Of a DNA stretch of 64,000 bases, positions 8,707-17,703 are shown one piece after another (the first letter of the stretch is position 1; each line of letters opens with the position of its first letter). Made by a program: the position numbers and the translations under genes. The notes beneath the pieces were generated by a model. The model was not told the DNA's origin. It saw only the letters and a program-made list of their open reading frames with translations, and ran no database searches. Origin of the DNA: Trichormus variabilis 0441 (GTDB lineage: Bacteria; Cyanobacteriota; Cyanobacteriia; Cyanobacteriales; Nostocaceae); NCBI RefSeq assembly GCF_009856605.1, contig NZ_CP047242.1, forward strand, positions 1,052,001 through 1,116,000, read 5' to 3'.

Positions 8707-10311
8707 TTATGACTGATATTTAAAAATTTGTAAGACTTTATCTATTAGTTTGGTCAGCCAACTCTTAATTTCCATTTGTTCTTGTGGTTTATTGACCGCT
8801 AAACTCTCCAATATTTCCAGCTTTATTTTTTCATATTCTGTTTTCAATATTTTTCTCGCTTGTTCAGCAGGGACTAATTCATTAGATTTGATATTTTGTT
8901 TAAATGTTAACCAATCTGTCAGTTGTTGACGTTGTTGCGCGGTGAGAATGAGGGTGACCACTTGAGCGCAATTAGTTGGTTCTTCTATGGCGAAAAATAA
9001 GAGATGATAATAGCCTGTTTCTGCTAAAGCTTTAACTATTTTTTGTCCTCTATTTTCTTGCAAATCAATAAAATAAGATAGCCATCTAATTAAAGATAGC
9101 TGAACATCATATAGTAAAGTTACCCATAATATCATGGGATAAACATTCATTTTATTAATAAATTTAATGCTATTATTCTTAGATAAGAACTGTGCTATTT
9201 CCTGCTTCGGCAACATTGCCCAAAAGGTTGGTATTAGCCCTTGAGTTGTATGGAGAAGATGGGGAAAGCCAATCAGGTCTACTGGTTTATTTTTTGGCCA
9301 AGTTTTCTGTAAACATTCTTTTTCAGTAATAGAAGTTACAGGTACTAATTGAACTGTAGGTAGAGTTTCCCAAATATCATTACTAATAGAATTACTACTC
9401 GTATTTTGCTGTTTAACTAATTCTAATACTTGGATTATTTCCTCAATATTTTGCGGGCGATCGCCTACTTCTTTTGCTAGACAACACATGACTAAATCTT
9501 GCAATTCTTCTGGTATTTTCACTTGGTCATTTACTTCCACAAGTGTAGGTGGCGCTTGAAATCTGTGGGCTTGATACCAATTACCAAAAGAATTACTTTG
9601 TGTTTGAAATGGATGTTTAGCTGTTAGCATTTCAAACATTAGCACGCCTAAGCTATAAATATCAGAACGTACATCCAGTAGTTTACGTCCTTCCATGTGT
9701 TCTGGCGAGCAATAAGGTAAACTACCGATAAATGAATCGGTGAGTGTCATCCCACTGCGTTCTGTTAAAAACTTAGCAATGCCAAAGTCAAGAATTTTTA
9801 CATTCTCATTTTGCTTATTATTTTCCGTAATAAATATGTTTTCTGGTTTAATATCCCTATGTACAATCGGGTATATTTCACCTTTGAGAATAATGCCTTG
9901 GTGCGCGCATTTTAGACCTACGCAAATTTGATAACAAATATCTAAAAATTTTTCTATTGTTAACGGCTTAAGCTTTAATATCTGTTTTAAATTTTTTCCT
10001 TGGAGATACTCCATTACATAAAAAGGAGTTTTTTCATCAGTCACGCCGTAACTTAAAACACGCACAATATTTTTACTTTTACGCCCTAATTGTGCGCCAA
10101 TAAAAATTTCTCTGGCAAACCGTTGAGATATGTGCTGATTCACTAAGTTCAACATGAGAATTTTCAATGCAACTTTCTTTCCGCCTTTAGCTGCATCTTC
10201 TGCTAAATAAACTCGCCCCATTCCCCCTTTGCCAATTAAATCTATGATTAGATAACGATTATTTAAGAATTTTCCAATATAAACATCCGGTTCTGTTTTT
10301 GGGTTTACCAT
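8707..10311 (-). CDS. serine/threonine protein kinase with uncharacterised C-terminal domain (first of a tandem pair)
   Basis: Hanks-type kinase, 534 aa, paralogous along its whole length to the next gene. Motifs: GKGGMGRV, VALKIL, HRDIKPENIF, DFGIAKF, and a YCSPEHMEGRKL activation segment. The C-terminal half (about 345-510) carries the shared signature TWPKNKP, MLPKQEI, PMILWVTLLY. No transmembrane helix or PASTA-type sensor is visible, so the signal is probably sensed through the C-terminal domain or protein partners. ATG at 10311. About 330 bases of AT-rich DNA upstream presumably hold the promoter for both kinases. Confidence 0.92.
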   Translation of the reverse strand: MVNPKTEPDVYIGKFLNNRYLIIDLIGKGGMGRVYLAEDAAKGGKKVALKILMLNLVNQHISQRFAREIFIGAQLGRKSKNIVRVLSYGVTDEKTPFYVMEYLQGKNLKQILKLKPLTIEKFLDICYQICVGLKCAHQGIILKGEIYPIVHRDIKPENIFITENNKQNENVKILDFGIAKFLTERSGMTLTDSFIGSLPYCSPEHMEGRKLLDVRSDIYSLGVLMFEMLTAKHPFQTQSNSFGNWYQAHRFQAPPTLVEVNDQVKIPEELQDLVMCCLAKEVGDRPQNIEEIIQVLELVKQQNTSSNSISNDIWETLPTVQLVPVTSITEKECLQKTWPKNKPVDLIGFPHLLHTTQGLIPTFWAMLPKQEIAQFLSKNNSIKFINKMNVYPMILWVTLLYDVQLSLIRWLSYFIDLQENRGQKIVKALAETGYYHLLFFAIEEPTNCAQVVTLILTAQQRQQLTDWLTFKQNIKSNELVPAEQARKILKTEYEKIKLEILESLAVNKPQEQMEIKSWLTKLIDKVLQIFKYQS

Positions 10312-10644
10312 AACTGGTAATTTGAGGTTATCTAGTAACTGCTTTATTGAATGAAAACTTAACTTTAACTTAGGGGAATTTTCAGATTTTATTGATGTAC
10401 CTGTATCCGCTAAAAATTAGTTTTTTGTGTATTGAAAATTTTGCAAAATTTTATAGAAAATTTCCTAAATATTATGTTACATAATAACTCAGCAAAAGAA
10501 ATGAGGAAATTCACTTAATCCCTGATTTGTATGAATGAATTTCTCAAGAATCAACGGTAAATTTACTGACAACGGCTAATATTAGGGTCAGAATTTGACA
10601 ATAAAAAGTTTTTCTGGGTTCGTGGTGTAGTCTTTTATGCAAAT
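10312..10644. other. intergenic stretch between kinase pair and phytase-like esterase gene
   Basis: AT-rich interval downstream of the esterase gene (which ends... at 10645 on the minus strand) and upstream of the kinase pair. No ORF, clear hairpin terminator or repeat family member was recognised; it presumably holds the kinase promoter. Confidence 0.4.
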
Positions 10645-11829
10645 TTAAAGTTTAAAATTTTGTACTATTCGCCGGAATAACCTGATAAAAGGTGATTCTA
10701 TTTTGAGTTGAAAGGCGAGGATTTGGTTGCGTTGTATGGAATTGAAATTATTATCACTAATGAGAATTAACGCTTTTTGTCCATTAGGTAGCCAAGGCCC
10801 AATGGTTAAGCCTTCTATGTTATCTAGTGCTACATCTAAGGTTCTTAAATCTAAGAGCAATTTTTTCTCAACTGGCTTGATATTTTTGGAGTTTATTGTT
10901 AGCAAGCTATTTAGATTTTGGATGTTATCAGCACCTGCAAGGGAGACTTGAAATAAAGAAACACCAAATCCTAAACCAGCAAAGGAACGTTCTATACTTA
11001 CAAGGTGTCCATGATTATCCAAGGCTATTAAATCGGGTAATCCACTGGCAAATTTACCTGTTAAATTTAAAAAAGCTGATACGGGTTCTGTTTGGTAGAG
11101 GAATTCTTTTTCTGGTTGATTATTTTGTAAGTTATATTGTAAAATTCTGCAAGGGCTACCAATGTTAGGTTGTGCTGCTTCTCCATCTTGAATTAAAGCA
11201 TTTTCCGTAGCTGTAAATAAGTATTTATTATTAGGTGTAATTGTTAAACTTTCAAAGGCTAAATTATTACGAATACCTTGTTTTCGATTTTTATCAGGTA
11301 AAAACTTTTTAGGGATGGGTAGGCTTTTAATTGCTTTACCTGATGATAAAGGAAATTCTTTGATAAAAGGATTGGTTAAATTATCCACATCACCTTCCGA
11401 AGAAATGAATACTGTTTCTGCTTGAGTAACTGCAATTCCTTCTGTATCTGTTTCCCCAGGGACAAAGGGTTGACCATTTTCATTTAATAGAGTGGTAACA
11501 CCTACGGGAACAACGCTACTATCTTGTAATTTACCTTGACTTAAATCAATTTTGAAGGTGTAGAAACGTGCAGGTGCTTTTTGTCCCCTATCATCAGAAA
11601 TAGCGTAATAAAGGTCATTACTAGAATCATAAGTGATACCTGATAGCCCACCTAATGGAGTATTTTGAAAGGATAATCTTTTTGGTAAAGTAGCTTGCCC
11701 AATAAATTCTATACTACTGATTTCTACAGCGTCTGTAACTAAATTTGTAAAGAATAAGCTGGTAATTAAAATTCCAATAGTAAAGAAAATAAAGGTTCGC
11801 CAATTTAAGTTTTTTCTAATTATTTTCAT
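10645..11829 (-). CDS. esterase-like activity of phytase family protein (exported)
   Basis: 394 aa with a hydrophobic signal/anchor at about 12-32 (FIFFTIGILITSLFFTN). The rest is a beta-propeller-like protein with family landmarks GGLSGITYD, YYAISDDRG, GETDTEGIAV, ISSEGDV, GIRNNLAFESLTI and LDNIEGLTIGP, as in the phytase-like esterase family (PF13449). Members are often secreted and linked to phosphate scavenging, but activity is mostly inferred. No Pho box was recognised upstream. The gene starts just inside a MITE copy at 11855-11995, so the element lies in its promoter region. Confidence 0.82.
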   Translation of the reverse strand: MKIIRKNLNWRTFIFFTIGILITSLFFTNLVTDAVEISSIEFIGQATLPKRLSFQNTPLGGLSGITYDSSNDLYYAISDDRGQKAPARFYTFKIDLSQGKLQDSSVVPVGVTTLLNENGQPFVPGETDTEGIAVTQAETVFISSEGDVDNLTNPFIKEFPLSSGKAIKSLPIPKKFLPDKNRKQGIRNNLAFESLTITPNNKYLFTATENALIQDGEAAQPNIGSPCRILQYNLQNNQPEKEFLYQTEPVSAFLNLTGKFASGLPDLIALDNHGHLVSIERSFAGLGFGVSLFQVSLAGADNIQNLNSLLTINSKNIKPVEKKLLLDLRTLDVALDNIEGLTIGPWLPNGQKALILISDNNFNSIQRNQILAFQLKIESPFIRLFRRIVQNFKL

Positions 11830-11854
11830 CTTTTCTTGCTTGGTCTTTTTCTCT

Positions 11855-11995
11855 TAAGTAGAACAATTTGAAAAAACCAACCTATGTTAAGTGATGTAAA
11901 AATACTAGGCTTCATTTCCTAGTAAAGACTTTAGTCCTTGTGTGAGAACTTTAGTTCTCACTAAAAACATTTAATTATTCACCCTGTTCTACTTA
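11855..11995. repeat. MITE-like element, copy 1 (141 bp)
   Basis: Ends in inverted repeats TAAGTAGAACA (11855-11865) and TGTTCTACTTA (11985-11995). A second copy of exactly the same length lies at 53619-53759, matching at roughly four of five positions by eye. Internal palindromes AAGACTTTAGTCCTT and GAGAACTTTAGTTCTC are conserved in both. The outermost TA on each side could be the target duplication, as for IS630/Tc1-type elements. No ORF. It lies upstream of the phytase-like gene. Confidence 0.8.
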
Positions 11996-12048
11996 GTGGT
12001 TGATTATTTTTACTACTAAGACATAATGAAATTCCTGACTACCAAATT

Positions 12049-13533
12049 TTAACCTACACGTCGTAAATGATACTTGTCTTGCACAAATTCGACTAGCCAG
12101 TCTTTGACTTTGCGGGTGGCGCGACAGTCGTCTTCGTTATAGCGGATAATGATTTCTAGTAAGGTGCGATCGCCTGTTTCTAGCCATTGATCATACCAGT
12201 ATATACACTTAGCACCAGTGGCTTCTTTATCACGCCACTCAAAACCCATCCAGCGCGCAATGGCTTTTAAGGCATAACTCTCTATAGGTAAAGCCACGCT
12301 TTGGGTGAGGTGTTCATAAATATCGACAAATCTATATAATACTGGGTTGACTGAGGTGTAAGGTGTACGGTATAGCTTGGCTAGGCGTTTAACTGTATCT
12401 AATTCGTACACACAAAAATGATAAATTGGGGCTTCGGGATATTGCCATACTAAGTCGAGAAACTGTCGCCAAATTAATTCTTCTTCTGATGGTTTTTCGG
12501 CGACAAAGGAATAAAATTGTTCGGTGTTGGTTTGTTTGTTAATTACCAAAACCCCTAACAGATAATCTAAATTTAAGTCTGGCTGGGCTTCAATATCAAA
12601 GTATATTTCTACAGGGGAGTTGAATATCAGATTTCCCTTGGGCGGCGGGAATGGCAGAATTAGCGGCTGTCTTTGTAGAACTGATTGGGCTTGCACTACT
12701 AACTTGGCTGCAACTTGCGAATCAAAACCTACGAGATTTTCTAATATAGTTGGGCTGGTATGGGCGAGGGATTCTACGCTGGTAATGTTGAGGATTTGCA
12801 GTTGGGTGTAACGGATGGGTGTCACGCCAGGTAGTAGAGAGAGGTGTTGCTCAGATTGAGCGATCGCATAACATTGACTGTACCAAAGACAAAGATTACA
12901 CTTTTGACGGGAAATAAATACTTCTGGTGCAGTATCTGACTCTAAGTCTTGAATAAACTCTCGTAAAATCCCCTGCATCTGGGGTATCCATTTAAATAAG
13001 TCTACTGAATACGGTGTCTCTTTACCCCGCAACATCAACCAAGCATTCTGGGGCTGAACTTCCTGTACTTTTGCCAAAATTTGGGTGTGGAAGGCTGTAA
13101 CTACTTGATATTCTTGTTTGGGACGCTTACCCAGTTCTATATCCACTGGTTCATATACCCAATCACCAAATTTGGACTGTCCTGGCTGTTTGATTAACAA
13201 ATCGGGACGACTCAAGCAGGTATATTTTGTATCATCTGTATCTATTAATTGGTTGTAATTAGCTAACAATACTCCCTGATAAATATACTCAACTCCACGC
13301 TGCATCAATTCTATGGTGGCTGCTTGTCCTGCTTCCCAATTCCTTTTCGGATATTCTGGCTGATGATATACAAATTTAGCCAAGATACTTTGTTGATGAG
13401 CATATTTATCTTGTTGTAATTTCAGCAACAATTCACTAGGTGCATCCCTTTGGCTTCTATCAGCGTGAATATCTAAAATAGGACGGCGTTTACAGCGTTG
13501 GTATTGCAGCAGGTGTTCAGCATTAATTAGCAT
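12049..13533 (-). CDS. TM0106-family RecB-like nuclease with RNase H-like domain
   Basis: 494 aa, two nuclease-like parts. The N-terminal half resembles RecB/Cas4 nucleases: DIELGKRPKQEYQ supplies a D/ExK-like site, and four cysteines (C14 in YQRCKRR, then CNLCLWYSQC near 217-226) are placed as in 4Fe-4S Cas4/AddB proteins. The C-terminal half has a ribonuclease H-like 3'-5' exonuclease pattern: YFDIEAQPD near 315, then YHFCVYELDTVKRL and IIRYNEDDCRAT near 472. Role in DNA processing is inferred. ATG 13533; it is divergent from the aminotransferase gene, with an extremely short shared upstream region made of GGGGATT repeats. Confidence 0.82.
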   Translation of the reverse strand: MLINAEHLLQYQRCKRRPILDIHADRSQRDAPSELLLKLQQDKYAHQQSILAKFVYHQPEYPKRNWEAGQAATIELMQRGVEYIYQGVLLANYNQLIDTDDTKYTCLSRPDLLIKQPGQSKFGDWVYEPVDIELGKRPKQEYQVVTAFHTQILAKVQEVQPQNAWLMLRGKETPYSVDLFKWIPQMQGILREFIQDLESDTAPEVFISRQKCNLCLWYSQCYAIAQSEQHLSLLPGVTPIRYTQLQILNITSVESLAHTSPTILENLVGFDSQVAAKLVVQAQSVLQRQPLILPFPPPKGNLIFNSPVEIYFDIEAQPDLNLDYLLGVLVINKQTNTEQFYSFVAEKPSEEELIWRQFLDLVWQYPEAPIYHFCVYELDTVKRLAKLYRTPYTSVNPVLYRFVDIYEHLTQSVALPIESYALKAIARWMGFEWRDKEATGAKCIYWYDQWLETGDRTLLEIIIRYNEDDCRATRKVKDWLVEFVQDKYHLRRVG

Positions 13534-13609
13534 TCATTTGGGGATTGGGGATTGGGGACTATTAACTATAGACTATGGACTAATGACTATTTTGAATTCT
13601 AATTTGTCT

Positions 13610-14788
13610 ATGACTTCTATTTCTACTTTACAGACTAGGTTGCACAGCTATCGGGAACAGTTCCCTGCTTTAGCTAATAAGACCTATTTTAACTATGGTG
13701 GACAGGGGCCGATGCCTCAAGGGGCAATGGATATTATTACCCAATCTTTAGCTTATATCCAACAAATCGGCCCTTTTGGGACTGAGGCTGGTAATTGGAT
13801 AACGAAGCAAACTCAAGCTGTGAGGGAAGCGATCGCCTCGGAATTAAACGCCTCTTCTGATACGATTACTTTTACAGATAATGTCACTGTTGGCTGTAAT
13901 ATCGCTCTTTGGGGCATCCCTTGGCAAGCCGGCGACCATATTTTACTATCGGACTGTGAACATCCAGGGGTAATTGCTGCTACCCAAGAAATTAGCCGAC
14001 GCTTTGGGGTGGAAGTTACTACTTGTCCCCTCAAAGCTACCTTAAATGTAGGCGAACCGACAGCAATTATCGCCCAGAATTTACGCAAAAATACTCGATT
14101 GGTAGTCCTCAGTCATGTCTTCTGGAATACTGGACAGGTGCTACCTTTGGATAAAATTGTTGAGGTATGCAGAAATAATAACTCTTTACTATTAGTCGAT
14201 GCTGCCCAGTCTGTTGGGGCGTTACCTCTCAACTTAACGGAGTTGGGGGTAGATTTTTACGCTTTTACTGGTCACAAATGGTTATGCGGCCCTGAGGGGG
14301 TGGGCGGTTTGTATGTGCGACCAGAGGTCAGAGACATCCTCAACCCTACATTCATCGGTTTGTATGGAATTATTGTGGATAACCAAGCCCAACCTGTAAG
14401 CTGGAAACCGGACGGGCGCAGGTATGAAGTATCTACCCTAGCTTATCCATTATACCTGGGGTTAAAGGAAGCGATCGCCACTCATCAGCGATGGGGAACA
14501 CCACAGGAACGTTACGCGCAAATTTGCCACAACAGTGAATACCTCTGGCGCAGTTTGGCGGCGATACCCAATGTCAAATGTTTACGTAATACACCACCGG
14601 AAACGGGTATTGTCTCTTTCCAACTCCACCAAACCCCATCCCTCAAGCTGGTGCAATTTCTCGATTCTCAAAAGATATTAACCCGAACAATTGCCGACCC
14701 AAGTTGTATCCGGGTAACTGTTCATTATTTAACATTGGAATCGGAAATCGACCAATTAGTTGAAGCTGTAGCTAGGTTTTCACTCTAG
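13610..14788 (+). CDS. class V aminotransferase (cysteine desulfurase/epimerase-like)
   Basis: PLP enzyme, 392 aa. It has YFNYGGQGPMPQ, then a lyase-like DHILLSDCEHPGV, LLVDAAQSVGALPL (PLP Asp) and FYAFTGHKWLCGPEG with the Schiff-base lysine near residue 223. C-terminus GIVSFQL...RVTVHYLT is typical of SufS/CsdA-like and isopenicillin-N-epimerase-like proteins. No conserved catalytic cysteine of group I or II desulfurases is obvious in the expected loop, so desulfurase function is uncertain. Earlier in-frame starts at 13538 and 13583 would place repeat DNA (GGGGATT units, ACTATAGACTATGGACT) in the protein; ATG 13610 gives the natural N-terminus. Confidence 0.87.
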   Translation: MTSISTLQTRLHSYREQFPALANKTYFNYGGQGPMPQGAMDIITQSLAYIQQIGPFGTEAGNWITKQTQAVREAIASELNASSDTITFTDNVTVGCNIALWGIPWQAGDHILLSDCEHPGVIAATQEISRRFGVEVTTCPLKATLNVGEPTAIIAQNLRKNTRLVVLSHVFWNTGQVLPLDKIVEVCRNNNSLLLVDAAQSVGALPLNLTELGVDFYAFTGHKWLCGPEGVGGLYVRPEVRDILNPTFIGLYGIIVDNQAQPVSWKPDGRRYEVSTLAYPLYLGLKEAIATHQRWGTPQERYAQICHNSEYLWRSLAAIPNVKCLRNTPPETGIVSFQLHQTPSLKLVQFLDSQKILTRTIADPSCIRVTVHYLTLESEIDQLVEAVARFSL

Positions 14789-15152
14789 TCAAGTCGCTTC
14801 GCTCCAATTCAAAATTCAAAATTCAAAATTCCCTACGGGTTCGCGTAGCGTTCTCGAAGAGTAGGCTACGCCAACAAAATTAAATACCCCACAGATAAAT
14901 CCGGGGCCTTGAATTAATGCTGTTTCACTTTTTTTCTTTGGTCATTAGTTATTGGTCAAGAAGCTAGACAGTAAGAAACACAGTGGAATGGTTTCTTACT
15001 ATCTGGAGAGAAAACTTAGATTTTTCAAGGTTTACGACAAGTGCGACTGTGCATCTCTATTGCGCGGTTGGGGCTGGGGGAGAAAGATATTTCTAAATAT
15101 TGACTGCAAATCTAATTGTATTTAACATTAATTATTTGCACAGGTTACTTTA
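14789..15152. other. intergenic repeat mosaic
   Basis: Contains an AATTCAA heptamer array (about 14806-14830), a GC-rich interspersed repeat (CCCTACGGGTTCGCGTAGCG, 14831-14870), and a hairpin repeat at 14887-14936 shared with 54011-54061. The last about 200 bases before 15153 are AT-rich and probably carry the promoter of the SMI1/KNR4 gene. No gene seen. Confidence 0.55.
14887..14936. repeat. hairpin repeat, copy 1 (copy 2 at 54011-54061)
   Basis: CCCC...CCGGGG hairpin followed by CTTGAATTAATGCTGTTTCA and a T-rich end. The same order, with a few changes, occurs at 54011-54061, and in both places an AATTCAA heptamer array precedes it, so the composite may move or be copied as a unit. Confidence 0.55.
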
Positions 15153-16241
15153 ATGTCACTTCTGACAGAAACTTTAGAAAGAATCTTTAAGCATCTGCAA
15201 CAACATAGACCAGAGGTAGCCTCACTTCTAAAACCAGGAAAAAAAATTGAAGAAATTCAATCTCAAATTAACAATTTACCTTTTCATTTACCAGAAGAAG
15301 TTTATGAACTTTATCAGTGGCATAATGGTATAGATTTTACAAATATTTCAAGAATTAGTTTACCTGTTGATATTAGTTTTATTCCTGGCTTTGACTTTCT
15401 GCCTTTGGAACAAGCGATAGAAGATTCTCAAGAAATTGAGGAGTTTAGGCATGAATATACTTCACCAGAAGATGAGAACTGTCATAAACCTTGGTTTCCA
15501 ATCTTCGGTTCTGATGATTTAGAATATTTCCTTGTTTTTGGTAATTCAGACAATAATAAATATTCATCTATAATGCACTGTCATTTAGGAGGTGGAAGTC
15601 TACCTAAATTGAAATATCCTAACCTAACAACTTTCATGCTAATAGTAGCAGAATGCTATGAAACAAACGCTTATTACCTGACACAGCCTTCAGAAGATAA
15701 TTATTTTAGAGTATTCTTAGAAGAAAATCCAAAACAATTCGCTGAAATTGAACGTAAATATTTTCTTGAAGAGTTAGAAGAATTAATAAAAGCAATATCT
15801 CAACCTAAATGTTTACTATCAAACAATATATTTAATAGCTTATGTCGCTTTAAAGATCCAAGATTTGTAGAACCAATGATTCACATCCTTCATTTACCTT
15901 TATCTGAAGTGGATAATGAAGAAGAAAACATCTCAATTCGTATAAGTGCAGCTATAATTCTTGGAGAAATTGGAGATTTGAGAGCAGTAGAACCTTTAAT
16001 GAGAGCATTAGAATCTCGGTTGAAAGAAGACCGGGGATACTCTGTAGCAAATAATGCAGCAGAAGCACTCAGAAAATTAGGAGATCCCAGAGCTATTGAA
16101 CCGTTGAAACGATTTGTGCAAAATAATCAACAGTATCTTCCAACTTTCATACCGTCAACTTCATGGCTTGAGCGAATTGCTCTTCAAGAAGCTTTAGAGC
16201 AAGCAAATTGGGCAATCAAAGAACTTGAGAAAATAATTTGA
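15153..16241 (+). CDS. SMI1/KNR4 (SUKH) family protein with HEAT-like repeats
   Basis: 362 aa. Residues about 20-175 show the SMI1/KNR4 pattern: LPFHLPEEVYELYQWHNGI, then PGFDFLPLEQAIE, WFPIFGSDDLEYFLVFG and a TFMLIVAECYE helix. Residues about 225-355 are HEAT/PBS-lyase-like repeats (AAIILGEIGDLRAVEPLMRAL and AAEALRKLGDPRAIEPLKRF). SUKH proteins are common immunity proteins of polymorphic toxins, though many also act elsewhere; no cognate toxin is seen in the window. The next gene, a DUF4303-like protein, and MazEF nearby make this a small accessory patch. ATG 15153 follows a weak ribosome site. Confidence 0.8.
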   Translation: MSLLTETLERIFKHLQQHRPEVASLLKPGKKIEEIQSQINNLPFHLPEEVYELYQWHNGIDFTNISRISLPVDISFIPGFDFLPLEQAIEDSQEIEEFRHEYTSPEDENCHKPWFPIFGSDDLEYFLVFGNSDNNKYSSIMHCHLGGGSLPKLKYPNLTTFMLIVAECYETNAYYLTQPSEDNYFRVFLEENPKQFAEIERKYFLEELEELIKAISQPKCLLSNNIFNSLCRFKDPRFVEPMIHILHLPLSEVDNEEENISIRISAAIILGEIGDLRAVEPLMRALESRLKEDRGYSVANNAAEALRKLGDPRAIEPLKRFVQNNQQYLPTFIPSTSWLERIALQEALEQANWAIKELEKII

Positions 16242-16503
16242 ACAACTTTTAATTGGCAAGTAATGTTTTTTAGCCTCGACTTCGCAATCAAGGTGTGAGA
16301 CATTGGCTAATACAAACCTTGATAAATAGACAAAACTTAAGAGTGAAATAAATTGGTTTCTGAATTGTTTCTTACTTGTACTATTGAGCTTTCAAGTTAT
16401 TAATTACAGTGTTTTTGCTCCCCTTACTGCTAAGTGTTTAGTATTATGCTTAACTACGTATTGTATTTAACTAACGATTATAAAATGATGCGGAGTTATT
16501 TGC

Positions 16504-17118
16504 ATGACCAAGAAACGAGAACAAGCGTTTTCAGCAATTAGTGATGCAATCGCTAATGGTATTAAAAATTTTTTAGCTGCTTTTATGCACGATTGGGCTA
16601 ACGAAACAATGTATGGATTTCTTCTGGAAGCTTCTTGGGAAGGAACCTCTGTAGAAGCTGTGGCTGCAACCGAAGAAGGATTATTGCGTATAGCTAAATC
16701 TTATGCAGTCTCTGATAGTAAGGAAGATGAACAATCCATTAATCATCAACGCATTCAATTACGTTGGGGGAGTCCTGAAGATGGCTGGTACGCTAACTAT
16801 GATGCAAATTTCTTTACTAGAGCTAATCATTTACTTGTCCAGGCTCATGAAACTGGATTGATGGAACTGGGCGATCAACAATTACAGCATTTGTGTCTTG
16901 AGGTACTACGAGAGTTAGATGAGAATGGAGTTTTCGCAAGTGCTGAGACTCGCCAAAATATTGTAATTGGTGTTTGTGACGTAGGCGGCGACAATACCGA
17001 AGAAGATTTTTTACAGTGGGCAGAGGCAGTTAATCCACCAGTAGTGATGGAACGATTACGCCGTGAACTGCAAGAAGCAAATGAGATATACACGCGATCG
17101 CCTTCAGGCAGGGCGTAG
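16504..17118 (+). CDS. DUF4303-like protein
   Basis: 204 aa, soluble, acidic. The pattern YGFLLEASWEGTSVEAVAATEEGL, QLRWGSPEDGWY and the conserved C-terminal LRELDENGVF fits the DUF4303 family, which often occurs with SUKH-type genes in bacteria; the function is unknown and an immunity role is only suggested by that company. The last residues (TRSPSGRA) are encoded by a HIP1 octamer plus GCAGGGCGTAGCCCATCGC repeat DNA, so the natural C-terminus may have been shorter. It is separated from the SMI1/KNR4 gene by about 260 bases and may have its own promoter. Confidence 0.65.
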   Translation: MTKKREQAFSAISDAIANGIKNFLAAFMHDWANETMYGFLLEASWEGTSVEAVAATEEGLLRIAKSYAVSDSKEDEQSINHQRIQLRWGSPEDGWYANYDANFFTRANHLLVQAHETGLMELGDQQLQHLCLEVLRELDENGVFASAETRQNIVIGVCDVGGDNTEEDFLQWAEAVNPPVVMERLRRELQEANEIYTRSPSGRA

Positions 17119-17262
17119 CCCATCGCTTGGGCGTTAATTGAGGATAAATGCTTAAAAATTAAAGCTTTTACCGTAATTTCGTAATTCCTTTATATGACGA
17201 CATCGAGACAAAATGAAATGAGGGTAAGGCATTCAACTCGTAATTAACACAATTGTTTTTTT

Positions 17263-17703
17263 CTATAAAATTAATGTTTCGAGTTTTGCTTGTACTTCTT
17301 CTATTAAATCTTCTGTTACACTTTCAACAAATTTTACTTTTCTAGCTTTCCAATCTAGTGTTTTAATTTGATCTGCTAACACAACCCCTTTTGTTTTCAT
17401 TCCTTCAATAAGGGGAACTTCAAACTTAAGCCCCTTTGGGTTAGTAGTTATAGGACAAGCTAAAACTAAAGAAGCCATTTGATTGTACTTAATTGGAGAT
17501 ATAACAAGAACAGGGCGATAGCCAGTTTGCTCACGCCCTTGTTGTTGTAGCTCGTTATTTAGTGTTATGGCAATATCATCAAATGACATTCCAGAATTAC
17601 GAAGAGTAAATACACGTTGAATTGATTCAGCCGTGAACTGTTGTGCAGAGCCAAACTCTAATTTAACAATGTCTCCTCTATTGGGAAAGTAAGGCGGCTT
17701 CAC
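17263..17703 (-). CDS. mazF: MazF/PemK-type endoribonuclease toxin with an internal insertion
   Basis: Toxin that would cleave single-stranded RNA. 146 aa from the GTG at 17703, which overlaps the antitoxin stop by one base; a TTG at 17709 is an alternative. Core matches E. coli MazF: PNRGDIVKLEF, GREQTGYRPVLVIS, ACPITTNPKGLKFEVPL, GVVLADQIKTLDWKAR. Between the first strand and the GYRP strand, where the usual loop is about 8-10 residues, there are about 35 extra residues (about 20-55, SAQQFTAES...NNELQQQ) resembling a helix-turn-helix (LRNSGMSFDDIAITLN). The loop normally lies beside the RNA and antitoxin groove, so the insertion may change target or control. Second gene of the mazEF operon. 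Confidence 0.85.
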   Translation of the reverse strand: MKPPYFPNRGDIVKLEFGSAQQFTAESIQRVFTLRNSGMSFDDIAITLNNELQQQGREQTGYRPVLVISPIKYNQMASLVLACPITTNPKGLKFEVPLIEGMKTKGVVLADQIKTLDWKARKVKFVESVTEDLIEEVQAKLETLIL

